A stretch of DNA of 64,000 nt from NCBI RefSeq assembly GCF_021513235.1, contig NZ_CP090976.1, forward strand, positions 868,001 through 932,000, read 5' to 3'. Both the position numbers and the translations under genes were made by a program. Shown here in pieces: positions 1 through 9,606 of this stretch. Positions within the stretch are counted from its first letter, which is position 1. Every line of letters begins with the position of its first letter. This stretch comes from Kaistella sp. 97-N-M2 (GTDB taxonomy: Bacteria; Bacteroidota; Bacteroidia; Flavobacteriales; Weeksellaceae). The notes below the pieces were generated by a model. It did not search any database, was not told where the DNA came from, and saw only the letters and a list, made by a program, of their open reading frames with translations.

Positions 1-1484
1 TTTCCCTACAACAACTTCGCCCGAAGGCTAGGTCTTGACTATTCCGTCAGTCTCCAGTAAGTACGGCAGTCCGTCCCCTTTTTAGTGTGAGCAAGTTAGG
101 GAATATTAACCCTATGTCCATCCACTTCCCCTTTCGGGTTCGCGTTAGGTCCCGACTAACCCTCAGCTGATTAGCATGGCTGAGGAAACCTTAGTCTTTC
201 GGTGAGCGGGTTTCTCGCCCGCTTTATCGTTACTTATGCCTACATTTTCTTTTCTGTACGCTCCACCAGAACTCACGTTCCAGCTTCTGTGCAAACAGAA
301 TGCTCCCCTACCAGATATAACTCTAAAGTTATAAATCCATAGCTTCGGTACTATACTTATGCCCGATTATTATCCATGCCGAACCGCTCGACTAGTGAGC
401 TGTTACGCACTCTTTAAATGAATGGCTGCTTCCAAGCCAACATCCTAGCTGTCAATGCAGTTCAACCGCGTTATTTCAACTTAGTATAGATTTGGGGACC
501 TTAGCTGTTGGTCCGGGTTCTTTCCCTCTCGGACATGGACCTTAGCACCCATGCCCTCACTGCTGCAGAACATTTATTAGCATTCGGAGTTTGTCAGGAA
601 TTGGTAGGTGATGAAACCCCCGCATCCAATCAGTAGCTCTACCTCTAATAAACTATATTGCAACGCTGCACCTAAATGCATTTCGGGGAGTACGAGCTAT
701 CTCCCAGTTTGATTGGCCTTTCACCCCTACCCACAAGTCATCCGAAGACTTTTCAACGTCAACCGGTTCGGTCCTCCACTTTGTGTTACCAAAGCTTCAA
801 CCTGCCCATGGGTAGATCACAAGGTTTCGCGTCTAATCCTACTAACTAAGCGCCCTATTCAGACTCGCTTTCGCTCCGCCTCCGTACCTGAAGTACTTAA
901 GCTCGCTAGTAAAATTAACTCGTAGGCTCATTATGCAAAAGGCACGCCGTCACCCAACTTGTGGGCTCCGACCGCTTGTAGGCGTACGGTTTCAGGTTCT
1001 CTTTCACCCTTCTATTCGAAGTGCTTTTCACCTTTCCTTCACAGTACTTGTTCACTATCGGTCTTTCAGGAGTATTTAGCCTTGGAGGATGGTCCCCCCA
1101 TATTCAGACAGGATTTCACGTGTCCCGCCCTACTCATTTATCATCCAAATATGCCTTTCAAATACGGGGCTATCACCCGCTATGGCCGTTCTTTCCAGAA
1201 CGTTCTTCTAAACATATAAAGACTTTTGGGCTAATCCGCTTTCGCTCGCCGCTACTTACGGAATCTCTTCGATTTCTTTTCCTCCGGGTACTTAGATGTT
1301 TCAGTTCTCCGGGTTTGCTCTCTAAATAAATAGAGTGACTGGTCTTCAACCAGCCGGGTTGCCCCATTCGGACATCTGCGGATCAATTCGTGTGTGCCGA
1401 TCCCCGCAGCTTTTCGCAGCTTACCGCGTCCTTCTTCGCCTCTGAAAGCCTAGGCATCCGCCATACGCCCTTAACGATTTCTTT
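1..1484 (-). rRNA. rrl: 23S ribosomal RNA, 5' half (cut by window edge)
   Basis: This is the large-subunit rRNA, read on the minus strand. The 5' end was placed near 1484 by lining up the conserved GGATGCC block (complement of 1453-1459) with its position in the E. coli molecule. Conserved domain I-III blocks run unbroken to base 1, where the window ends, so only about half of a normal ~2.9 kb gene is present. It lies downstream of 16S, tRNA-Ile and tRNA-Ala in the usual operon order. Several short open frames inside it on both strands are chance readings. Confidence 0.97.
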
Positions 1485-1852
1485 CCTAATATAAAATTAG
1501 TTCAGTATTTTTTGTCTAACATTGCTGTTAAACGATATTTTTAAAACTCGGCACCCGAAAGTGCGCGGTTTTCTCTTTGTGATGTTCTTATCGTTAATGT
1601 CAATGATCTTTTTTCTTATTAGTTCCTTAATAAACAGAAATTGTTTTTGGCTCTTTCCGTCACTTTTAAATTAAAGTCCTAATACGTGAATAATCGAGGT
1701 ATCGCTCCTCTTTAATAAACATTCTTATGTTTACTTTGCCTTCTCTGGCATCATTCTTCAATCTTAAAATATAAATATCTTCTGTTCTTGCTTTATTTCT
1801 AAAGCTTTTTGCTGTATCGCTACAACTTTTCTCACTATACTGCTATAGTTTG
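1485..1852 (-). other. rRNA internal spacer between tRNA-Ala and 23S
   Basis: This AT-rich transcribed spacer of about 370 bases lies between the tRNA-Ala gene and the 5' end of 23S. I see no gene in it. It should hold the processing stem that pairs with the far side of 23S, but the other half of that stem lies outside the window. Confidence 0.6.
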
Positions 1853-1926
1853 TGGAGAATAAGGGAGTCGAACCCTTGACCTCCTGCGTGCAAGGCAGGC
1901 GCTCTAGCCAACTGAGCTAATTCCCC
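1853..1926 (-). tRNA. tRNA-Ala (UGC)
   Basis: A 74-base cloverleaf on the minus strand. The acceptor stem is GGGGAAT with ATTCTCC (one G-U pair) and the discriminator is A. The anticodon stem CCTGC/GCAGG encloses the loop CTTGCAC, giving anticodon TGC (alanine). The T-arm GTTCGA core is present. CCA is not encoded. It sits in the 16S-23S spacer, the normal place for this tRNA. Confidence 0.97.
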
Positions 1927-1972
1927 GCTAGTGGAGTCTTTGAGTAAGTGCGCAGTGGAGTGTTTGGGTATT

Positions 1973-2012
1973 TCTACTCCTTAACTCTTCTGCTTTTCTA
2001 CTCTTGTACTCT
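1973..2012 (-). repeat. 8-bp tandem repeat between tRNA-Ile and tRNA-Ala
   Basis: Five consecutive octamers on the plus strand: TCTACTCC, TTAACTCT, TCTGCTTT, TCTACTCT, TGTACTCT. On the transcribed strand each carries a GAGT-like core. The rest of the spacer (about 1927-1965) is rich in the complementary ACTC, so the spacer RNA could fold back on itself. The same period and core recur beside tRNA-Ile (2100-2136) and upstream of ssrA (33676-33763). Confidence 0.6.
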
Positions 2013-2019
2013 AAATTAG

Positions 2020-2093
2020 TAGTCTCGGGCAGGCTCGAACTGCCGACCTCTACATTATCAGTGTAGCGCTCTAACCAGCTGAGCTACGAGACT
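2020..2093 (-). tRNA. tRNA-Ile (GAU)
   Basis: A 74-base cloverleaf on the minus strand. The acceptor stem is AGTCTCG/CGAGACT with discriminator A. The anticodon stem CTACA/TGTAG encloses the loop CTGATAA, giving anticodon GAT (isoleucine). CCA is not encoded. It lies between 16S and tRNA-Ala in the rRNA operon. Confidence 0.97.
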
Positions 2094-2099
2094 CTTTTA

Positions 2100-2136
2100 T
2101 GAGTAATGGGTGATGAGTAATAAGTAATATGTGAAT
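2100..2136. repeat. Degenerate GAGTAAT-type short repeat
   Basis: The motif TGAGTAAT occurs twice (2100-2107 and 2114-2121), with the degenerate copies GGGTGA, AAGTAAT and ATGTGAAT between and after them. The period is 6 to 8 bases. It lies in the 16S to tRNA-Ile spacer, just before the 5' end of tRNA-Ile. No coding content is seen. Confidence 0.45.
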
Positions 2137-2305
2137 ATTATCTTTCCTCTCCTTCATCCTCAATCTCTATTCCCTGATTACTAATCCTAGTGGGTATATT
2201 TTTTAAATACCAACCGTCCAAATAAGAAAAAACTAAAGCTAACTTTAAGTAAAGCCAATGATACTTGCGTATCGTGTTGTTTGTTTATACTCTCCTAACG
2301 AAGAG

Positions 2306-3828
<1,523 letters not shown>

Positions 3829-3966
3829 ATGTTTGTCTGACTCACTCAAAGTTATTAACGCTTTAGTTTTTTCTTACTTTTTGGTTGTTATTTGTATGTC
3901 AATGATCTCTGTGCTTCTCGCTTTATATCCGGAATCTCTTCTGTCGTTTGTTCCGAATTGCGAGTG

Positions 3967-3997
3967 CAAAAGTAGGTATTAATTTTATTATGACCAA
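3967..3997 (-). promoter_or_regulatory. rRNA operon promoter P3 (closest to 16S)
   Basis: On the minus strand there is a TTG (complement of 3995-3997, within TTTGG), then 20 bases, then TACTTTTG (complement of 3967-3974). This matches the Bacteroidota sigma-A consensus TTG-N17-23-TAnnTTTG. It is about 140 bases upstream of the 16S 5' end. Confidence 0.75.
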
Positions 3998-4108
3998 ATG
4001 TTTTTGAAAGAAATTTGAAACTTTTTCTTGTAAGCCTCAATCCCAATCCCTAATAACACCCAATCCAAATCCTCTCCTGCGCTCCCCTCCTCTCTCGATT
4101 TGGGATTG

Positions 4109-4138
4109 CAAAGATAAGAACTTATTCCTAATTAGCAA
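4109..4138 (-). promoter_or_regulatory. rRNA operon promoter P2
   Basis: On the minus strand there is a TTG (complement of 4136-4138), then 19 bases, then TATCTTTG (complement of 4109-4116), a full match to the Bacteroidota consensus. A 9-bp inverted repeat (CAATCCCAA at 4038-4046, TTGGGATTG at 4100-4108) begins just after the -7 box, so transcripts from here would start within or just before a possible stem. Confidence 0.7.
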
Positions 4139-4226
4139 GCTTTATAAACAAAAAAATAAAAATATATTTTCCATCTTTCCCATCTATGCAATTCTTACCT
4201 CTACTTCGCTACCTATTAAGGTTCGG

Positions 4227-4257
4227 CAAAGATAAGACGACATGACCAATACCACAA
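4227..4257 (-). promoter_or_regulatory. rRNA operon promoter P1 (farthest upstream)
   Basis: On the minus strand there is a TTG (complement of 4255-4257, within GGCTTGTGG), then 20 bases, then TATCTTTG (complement of 4227-4234). It has the same architecture as P2 and P3, and the three -7 boxes are spaced about 118 and 142 bases apart. Confidence 0.7.
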
Positions 4258-4541
4258 GCCTTTTCTGAAGTTTTCTCAATATAAAACTGCATGCAACGCT
4301 TAAGAAACTCTTTGACAGGATAATAGGTTGAAAAAAAATTAGTTTGTATTTGTAAAACATGCTAAAAAGGAACCTTCAAAGACGGATAAGATGAGTAAAA
4401 CAGCAGGTTTTATAACTGGATGAGTTTAACTTTAAGCCGTAAAAAGAAAAAGTATCAAAGTTTACTTTGTCGCAGACCGATATAGAAACGAAGTAAGCAA
4501 CATTTAAGCATTTTACCAAAATCAATATCTTTATACAAAAA

Positions 4542-4565
4542 AAATCTCACCTTAAGGTGAGATTT
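4542..4565 (-). terminator. Rho-independent terminator after the TPR gene
   Basis: A perfect 10-bp stem (AAATCTCACC / GGTGAGATTT) with a TTAA loop. On the minus strand it is followed by a run of eight T. It lies 18 bases after the stop of the TPR gene. Confidence 0.9.
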
Positions 4566-4583
4566 ATATAATATACGTTTAAA

Positions 4584-6248
4584 TTACTTATTTAATTCCT
4601 CCTGAAGTTTAGTTGCATTCGGAGACGTAGGATCAAACATTACTGAGCGAGAAACATATTCCTTGGCTTTTGCAGGGTCAGTATCTTTTACAAAATTTGC
4701 AATGCTGAAATAAGCATAAGCTAAAGCCTTCTTATTGGTTTCAACCTCTGCCGGATTAACTACCGTCACATATTTCTCGAAAGCGATATTTGCCAAATCA
4801 TAGTTTTTCAACTGTTGATAGGCAATTCCCTGACTATAATAAGATGGCGCCCAATCTGGCAACAAACCGCTCATCTTTTTCCAGGTTTGAACTTCTCCTT
4901 CGTAATTCTTAGCTTGTTGGTAAGCATTGGCTAATTCAAATAAAGCATTTGTATCCTGTGGATTTGCAGCTACTTTAACTTTTGCAGCTTCGATTTCTGG
5001 GGTCGTACCTGCCTCGTCAACTTTCGCCTGGGTAATTCCGCCACCGCCTTTGATCTTTATAAGTTCTTCATCCCAATTCAACGTCTCATCTTTGGCTGCT
5101 TTTGCAATGGCTATTTTTTGCTGTGCATCTGTCATAAGTGCCGCTTTTTTAGCAGGATCAGTTTCCTTTTGCGCAAGACCGGCAGCTATTACACCAAGCA
5201 ATCCTTGATCAGCGGGTTGAACACGGGATTTTTCCGCCTGTGAAATAAATTTATCCATGTTCATCTTGGCATTATCATAATCCTGATCTGCGTATAATAG
5301 ATATGCACGTAACTTGTATTTAATTGGATCGTTCACCTTATCGAAAACTTTATCCAAATACATTTTTGAATTTGCATAATCTTCATTCGTGAAAAACAGT
5401 TTGGAGATTTCCAATTGTGTATCCGGATCTTCATCAGCATATTTCGCATAGTTAACCAAATCCTGCGTTGCTAAAGCATTTTGTTGATATTTAATATCAT
5501 AACCTGCTTTCGCTTTATATGCCGGAGCGTATGTTGCATCGGAAGCAATCGCTCTATCGATACTTTCTTTTGCTTTTTGCCATTGCTGAGCCTGCATCCA
5601 AAGGGTTCCAATTCGGGTGTAAACTGAAGCTTTATTTTTTGCGACTGGAAGAGCCTTATCGTAAGCCGTCATGGCTGACCCTGCAACCTGTGGACTATTT
5701 GTCAGTTTTAATCTGTAAGCATCTCCTAAAGTATAATAATAATAAGCCGGCGTACCACCACGCTGGGATTTTTCTACAGCTCTGTTTAAGTAATCAATAG
5801 CAAGATCCGCATTAGCAGCACCACCAAATAATGTTAAGGCTTCTGCAGCTCTGTACAATACTTCCGCATCTTTATCTCTTGAATCTTTAACGATGCTCTG
5901 AAGTTCTGCAACTGCCGACTTGTCTCCTTTTCCTAGTTTAACAGATGCTAAACCAATTTTATTTAAATAACTTTTTTTATCGTCAGCTAAACCTTTATTA
6001 AAATTCTCCTGAGCCAAATCGAAATTCGGTTCAAATTGTGTAAGATAAGCGTTTCCTAAATAGAAATAGTTTTCTGCAGACGGCGATTTCGCGATCATAC
6101 TTTGAAACACTTCTTTTGCTTTAGCATATTTGTGACTATCTGCACTGGCGACACCATCCTGCAATGTCTGCGCAAATGCCATATTCGAAAAAAATCCTAC
6201 TGCAACACCTAAAGCAACTTTTTTTGATAAATTCATTATATCTTTCAT
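4584..6248 (-). CDS. Tetratricopeptide repeat (TPR) protein, secreted
   Basis: A protein of 554 residues (550 if the second ATG at 6236 is used, which gives a cleaner signal peptide MNLSKK...AFAQ). After the signal peptide come many 34-residue TPR helices, for example the stretches YRAAEALTLFGGA, TRIGTLWMQAQQWQKAKES and FELANAYQQAKNYEGE, spread along the whole length. TPR proteins are protein-interaction scaffolds. In Bacteroidota such exported TPR proteins often sit beside TonB/ExbBD genes, as here. No enzymatic motif is visible, so the partner is unknown. It is the last gene of the run small membrane protein, binding lipoprotein, TPR protein, with a 101-base gap before it and a strong terminator after it. 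Confidence 0.85.
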   Translation of the reverse strand: MKDIMNLSKKVALGVAVGFFSNMAFAQTLQDGVASADSHKYAKAKEVFQSMIAKSPSAENYFYLGNAYLTQFEPNFDLAQENFNKGLADDKKSYLNKIGLASVKLGKGDKSAVAELQSIVKDSRDKDAEVLYRAAEALTLFGGAANADLAIDYLNRAVEKSQRGGTPAYYYYTLGDAYRLKLTNSPQVAGSAMTAYDKALPVAKNKASVYTRIGTLWMQAQQWQKAKESIDRAIASDATYAPAYKAKAGYDIKYQQNALATQDLVNYAKYADEDPDTQLEISKLFFTNEDYANSKMYLDKVFDKVNDPIKYKLRAYLLYADQDYDNAKMNMDKFISQAEKSRVQPADQGLLGVIAAGLAQKETDPAKKAALMTDAQQKIAIAKAAKDETLNWDEELIKIKGGGGITQAKVDEAGTTPEIEAAKVKVAANPQDTNALFELANAYQQAKNYEGEVQTWKKMSGLLPDWAPSYYSQGIAYQQLKNYDLANIAFEKYVTVVNPAEVETNKKALAYAYFSIANFVKDTDPAKAKEYVSRSVMFDPTSPNATKLQEELNK

Positions 6249-6349
6249 TTTAATTGATTATTATTTTTAAATATTTTACTTTGGCTAGCACCCAATTTTT
6301 ATACCAAAAAACTACCCTTCTTTAATTCAGCGCCTTTTTTAATATAAAT

Positions 6350-7222
6350 TTAACGCATTTGAACTTCTCTTTTAAATATATTGTAAGGCTGTAGACCTTC
6401 TTTTTCAACCACGATCTGGCCCAATTGCTGACAGGAAAACCGTATAAATCCGTTACCGAGACCGTAATAGGCTTCGTTCGTAAGAAAATAAAGAACCCTT
6501 GTAAACGGATACGTCATTTCCCGCACGTTATTTATATTCGGAGCATACGAGGTAGTTCCGGAAACTACGGGAAGTACTTTTATTGAATTTCGAATCTCTT
6601 CCGATTCTTTATCATAAGGTCTGCTCATCGTATTTAAACTGATCGCGCCAATCTTATCGGGATATTTATTAATTTCCTGAACAATATTTTTATTTCCGCT
6701 GATGATTGAGAATTTGAGTTTGGCGGGACTTGTCTTCAGTTTTTGGGCGACGAAATTTAAATTACTGGAATTTGTACCATCGAAAATTATTTTCTTTTCG
6801 TCGGATTGTAATTCCTTCTGAATTTCCTCAATTGTAATCGACTCCCGCGGGGAATTCTTCGGCACAATGAAAACCACCGCATCTGCCGCAAATTTCGCCG
6901 GCTGCAAATCGAGATCGATTTTAGATTTAAAAGCTTCCTTTTCTTTGGTGCTCAATTCGCGTGACATCACAATTACGCGAACTTTATTTTCCAACAGATC
7001 CAAAAAGGCCAAATCTTCCTTTACAATCAACAGGTTGATTTTAGTTTTGGGGTTAAGGGCCATGTACCTTTGGGTAAGCGCTTCGGAAACGCTGCGGAAA
7101 GATTCGTCTGCAGCTAAGGTAATGGTGCCCTGTTGAGGATCATCGATCACCTTATCTGTTTTCTTACATGAAAAGATTACTGTAAAAAAACACAGGATTG
7201 CTAACTTTATTTTATTGTTCAT
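6350..7222 (-). CDS. PstS-like substrate-binding lipoprotein
   Basis: I place the start at 7222, giving 290 residues that begin with a lipoprotein signal (MNNKIKLAILCFFTVIFSC, modified Cys about 19); an upstream in-frame ATG at 7273 would bury it. The body resembles the phosphate-binding PBP-like family (PstS): TITLAADESFRSVSEAL at the start, the VIVMSRELS segment, then AVVFIVPKNSP, and a C-terminal part with YPFTRVLYFLTNE. No pstCAB transporter genes adjoin it, so it may be a free binding protein working with the TonB system upstream and not part of an ABC importer. The start overlaps the end of the preceding small gene by 11 bases, implying coupled translation. Confidence 0.8.
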   Translation of the reverse strand: MNNKIKLAILCFFTVIFSCKKTDKVIDDPQQGTITLAADESFRSVSEALTQRYMALNPKTKINLLIVKEDLAFLDLLENKVRVIVMSRELSTKEKEAFKSKIDLDLQPAKFAADAVVFIVPKNSPRESITIEEIQKELQSDEKKIIFDGTNSSNLNFVAQKLKTSPAKLKFSIISGNKNIVQEINKYPDKIGAISLNTMSRPYDKESEEIRNSIKVLPVVSGTTSYAPNINNVREMTYPFTRVLYFLTNEAYYGLGNGFIRFSCQQLGQIVVEKEGLQPYNIFKREVQMR

Positions 7223-7406
7223 CTCTTTTTTGTCTAATTCTGTATATCGCCCTTCCGATTCTGAAAATCCCATATAGAATTAATAAGCCACCCAAAGGGT
7301 AAGCGATGTTAGGTTCCAAAAAGATTACGAAAAATTTATATATGATTACAGCAATGCCCAGAACGATATAGAAAATTCCTGTAATTAAGGATAGCCAGTT
7401 AAACAT
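7212..7406 (-). CDS. Small membrane protein, unknown function
   Basis: About 64 residues from the start at 7406 (MFNWLSLITG...). An in-frame ATG at 7424 exists but would lie upstream of a -7-like box TATTTTTG (complement of 7414-7421). Two hydrophobic segments (IFYIVLGIAVIIYKFFVIF and YPLGGLLILYGIFRIG) suggest a two-pass inner-membrane protein ending in a basic tail RIRQKRDEQ. Its stop overlaps the start of the binding lipoprotein. I recognise no named family beyond short conserved flavobacterial membrane proteins. Confidence 0.65.
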   Translation of the reverse strand: MFNWLSLITGIFYIVLGIAVIIYKFFVIFLEPNIAYPLGGLLILYGIFRIGRAIYRIRQKRDEQ

Positions 7407-7433
7407 CATAAAGCAAAAATACAAAAAATTAAA

Positions 7434-7459
7434 AAAAGAGAAGCATTTGCTTCTCTTTT
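7434..7459 (-). terminator. Rho-independent terminator after tonB
   Basis: A perfect 12-bp stem (AAAAGAGAAGCA / TGCTTCTCTTTT) with a TT loop. On the minus strand it runs into T-rich sequence. It lies 25 bases after the tonB stop, so it separates the exbB-exbD-exbD-tonB unit from the three genes that follow. Confidence 0.9.
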
Positions 7460-7484
7460 GTAGAAATATATCAATGAGTTCAGT

Positions 7485-8318
7485 TTATTCAAACTGCATT
7501 GTAAGCGGCATTCTGAATCGGTAACGAACTGCTTGCCCATTAATTTTTGCAGGTGCCCATTTATTCTTAATTGATTTCACGGTTCTTACCGCTTCTGCAT
7601 TAAAGTCTCTGTTAGAACCATTCGCTTTCACGTCGGTAATACTTCCGTCTCTTTCAACAACAAATATTACTTCGGTTTTAACGGTACCGGCGTCGCTATC
7701 CATTACAGACGTATCGAAGTTACCGTTTACTTTACTTCTAAAAGCGTTAATTCCGCCCGGAAATTCTGCCAACTGCTCAACTTCTGTATAAACCTGAGTT
7801 TCAGAAACCTGAGGTTTAACTTCAACTGTTGTAGATTTACTCGGTCCAGGAGGTGGTGGAGGGGGAGAATAACTAGGAGTTTTTACTCCTTCTACCGCTA
7901 CAACACCTGTGGTTGTTTCTAACTGTTTAGAAATTGGCGGCGGTGGAGTTTCCACTTTCGGCGCTTTCACTGGTTCTGGAACTACGTTTTGAATCACTTC
8001 CTGTACCTCTTCTTTCGGTGGAGGTGGTGGAGGTGGTTCTTCTTCCACCGGCTCCTCAATAATTACTTCATCTGGTAAAATTTCGATCAAATTAGCATTA
8101 ACTTCTGTGGTATCTTTCGCATTCATCTCCTTTATCTTCATGATGATAAAAGGTGTAATTGCAAAAACCATGAATAATACGGTACCTAAAAGAAATGACT
8201 TAGTAAGAATCGAACGATATCCGGATCTTAAATCAAATGCTCCGTAAGCTTTGTTTCTATTTTCAAATACAATCTCGTCCAAAGTAGGATTTGATTTGTA
8301 AGTGTTATCATCTGCCAT
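7485..8318 (-). CDS. tonB: Energy transducer TonB
   Basis: A 277-residue TonB protein. It has a cytoplasmic N-terminus with the flavobacterial motif FENRNKAYGAFDLR, one membrane anchor at about 38-60, a periplasmic Pro/Glu-rich spacer (PPPPPPPKEE near 105) and a TonB C-terminal domain at about 185-277 starting FPGGINAFRSKV. TonB carries proton-motive energy from ExbB/ExbD to outer-membrane receptors, which here would include the two SusC proteins encoded at 54-62 kb. It is the last gene of the exb operon, 31 bases after exbD, with a terminator behind it. Confidence 0.95.
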   Translation of the reverse strand: MADDNTYKSNPTLDEIVFENRNKAYGAFDLRSGYRSILTKSFLLGTVLFMVFAITPFIIMKIKEMNAKDTTEVNANLIEILPDEVIIEEPVEEEPPPPPPPKEEVQEVIQNVVPEPVKAPKVETPPPPISKQLETTTGVVAVEGVKTPSYSPPPPPPGPSKSTTVEVKPQVSETQVYTEVEQLAEFPGGINAFRSKVNGNFDTSVMDSDAGTVKTEVIFVVERDGSITDVKANGSNRDFNAEAVRTVKSIKNKWAPAKINGQAVRYRFRMPLTMQFE

Positions 8319-8349
8319 TATTCTTTCTTTTAATAATTAAAAGTTGCTA

Positions 8350-8919
8350 TTAGTTAGTAGGCGTTGCTGGTGCAGCACCAGAACCTCCTACTTTTTTCTC
8401 ATAAATTGCTAATTCCCATGGCTTAACTTCTGTAATACCATAAATTTCATTTTTGGTAATTGCCATTTCATCTAACATATCTACGAAATTTTTATATACA
8501 GCATCATCCGTAGGCTTAATGATCACCGTAAATTTGGTTTGATCTTTTGCTTTGGCTTTTGCCTGCTCAATTACTTTTGTAATTCCATTTCTATCAAAAG
8601 TTGTTTCCTGTAAGGTCTGATCATTCAATCCTGCTTGGTCTAACTGATGATAAAAAATTCTATTGTCTTTCCCTATAATTAATGATATAGAGTTTGATAA
8701 ATCAATTTCTGTTTTCGGATCTACTTGCTTGTCTTTCGGTTTTGCCGGAAGTCCTAAATCCATCACATTTGGTTTGTTAAAAGTGGTCACTAACATAAAG
8801 AAAGTGATCAAAAGAAACGCCAAATCAACCATAGGTGTTAAATCTACGTGGGGCACCTGTTTTTTGGAGCGTACTTTTCCGCCTTTTGCGCCACTGTCTT
8901 TTACTTGTACTTCTGCCAT
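8350..8919 (-). CDS. exbD: Biopolymer transport protein ExbD (second copy)
   Basis: A 189-residue ExbD/TolR family protein. One transmembrane helix follows the conserved DLTPMVDLAFLLITFFML segment (about 25-43), whose Asp is the proton-relay residue in this family. The periplasmic domain covers the rest and ends in a Gly/Ala/Pro-rich tail. It works with ExbB to power TonB. It begins 7 bases after the first exbD. Two different ExbD proteins per ExbB are common in Bacteroidota and may form heteromers. Confidence 0.94.
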   Translation of the reverse strand: MAEVQVKDSGAKGGKVRSKKQVPHVDLTPMVDLAFLLITFFMLVTTFNKPNVMDLGLPAKPKDKQVDPKTEIDLSNSISLIIGKDNRIFYHQLDQAGLNDQTLQETTFDRNGITKVIEQAKAKAKDQTKFTVIIKPTDDAVYKNFVDMLDEMAITKNEIYGITEVKPWELAIYEKKVGGSGAAPATPTN

Positions 8920-8926
8920 TTCTTAA

Positions 8927-9529
8927 TTATTGTGCCGTTTCTTGACTTGTTATTAACCAGAACTTCAAGAAATCAATGTCTCTTAATCCTTCAAATAATG
9001 ATTTAACTTTAGGATACTTTGTTTGAACGTCACCCTTAATTGCTAATTTGTAATCCGGATTAACGGTTAAACTTTGCTGTACCCAATCAATTAATTCCTT
9101 TTTTGTACTGTCCATAGGAATTCCGTTTGGACTTTTATAAGCTTTACGATCTTCATCAGATAGGTCTAAAAATCCTTTCAGTTGATTCATTGGAACCCCG
9201 ATTGACTGAGCGTTAGAAAAAGCAACTTTCTCTTTATCAGTAAACGTCATTCCATACTTCTTTCCCATTGCATCTAACAAAGCTATTCTTTCGGTTCCAT
9301 TTTCCACCGGTGTGAAATAAAATTTCCCGTCAGTGGTAGCTAAAATAGTCATTAAACTTCCGTCTGGAAGAAGCTTCTCTGAAATAGAAGATGGCGTGGT
9401 TATGGTCTCGATATCCGGTTTAGCAAATTGAGCCGTGAGGATAAAGAATGTAAGGAGTAGAAATGACACATCGGTCATGGCCGTCATATCTACCCTTATA
9501 TTATGTCTTTTTGGTTTGACTCTCGCCAT
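8927..9529 (-). CDS. exbD: Biopolymer transport protein ExbD (first copy)
   Basis: A 200-residue ExbD/TolR family protein with NIRVDMTAMTDVSFLLLTFFIL at about 10-31: the short cytoplasmic segment, the conserved Asp and the single membrane helix. The periplasmic part is longer than in the second copy and ends in a segment around DYKLAIKGDVQTKYPKVKSL. It differs enough from the second copy that they are old paralogues, not a recent duplication. It lies between exbB and the second exbD in one operon. Confidence 0.94.
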   Translation of the reverse strand: MARVKPKRHNIRVDMTAMTDVSFLLLTFFILTAQFAKPDIETITTPSSISEKLLPDGSLMTILATTDGKFYFTPVENGTERIALLDAMGKKYGMTFTDKEKVAFSNAQSIGVPMNQLKGFLDLSDEDRKAYKSPNGIPMDSTKKELIDWVQQSLTVNPDYKLAIKGDVQTKYPKVKSLFEGLRDIDFLKFWLITSQETAQ

Positions 9530-9606
9530 TGTAAATTATTTTTTATTAAACTTCAGTTTTGTGAAATACATTCTTAATTAAATGATTTCCAATCAAGGGA
9601 GAATTC

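Larger units (their letters stand above)
3829..4541. other. Non-coding leader and upstream region of the rRNA operon
   Basis: This stretch of just over 700 bases lies between 16S and the terminator of the TPR gene. Bases 3829-4260 hold the leader and the three promoters listed separately. Bases 4260-4541 are AT-rich, and I see nothing there beyond a possible upstream activating region. Confidence 0.6.

Noticed and set aside
713-1367. Several open frames on both strands
   Set aside because: They lie inside 23S rRNA.
4038-4108. CAATCCCAA / TTGGGATTG inverted repeat as a terminator
   Set aside because: The loop is over 50 bases and no T-run follows; it may be a leader structure but not a terminator.
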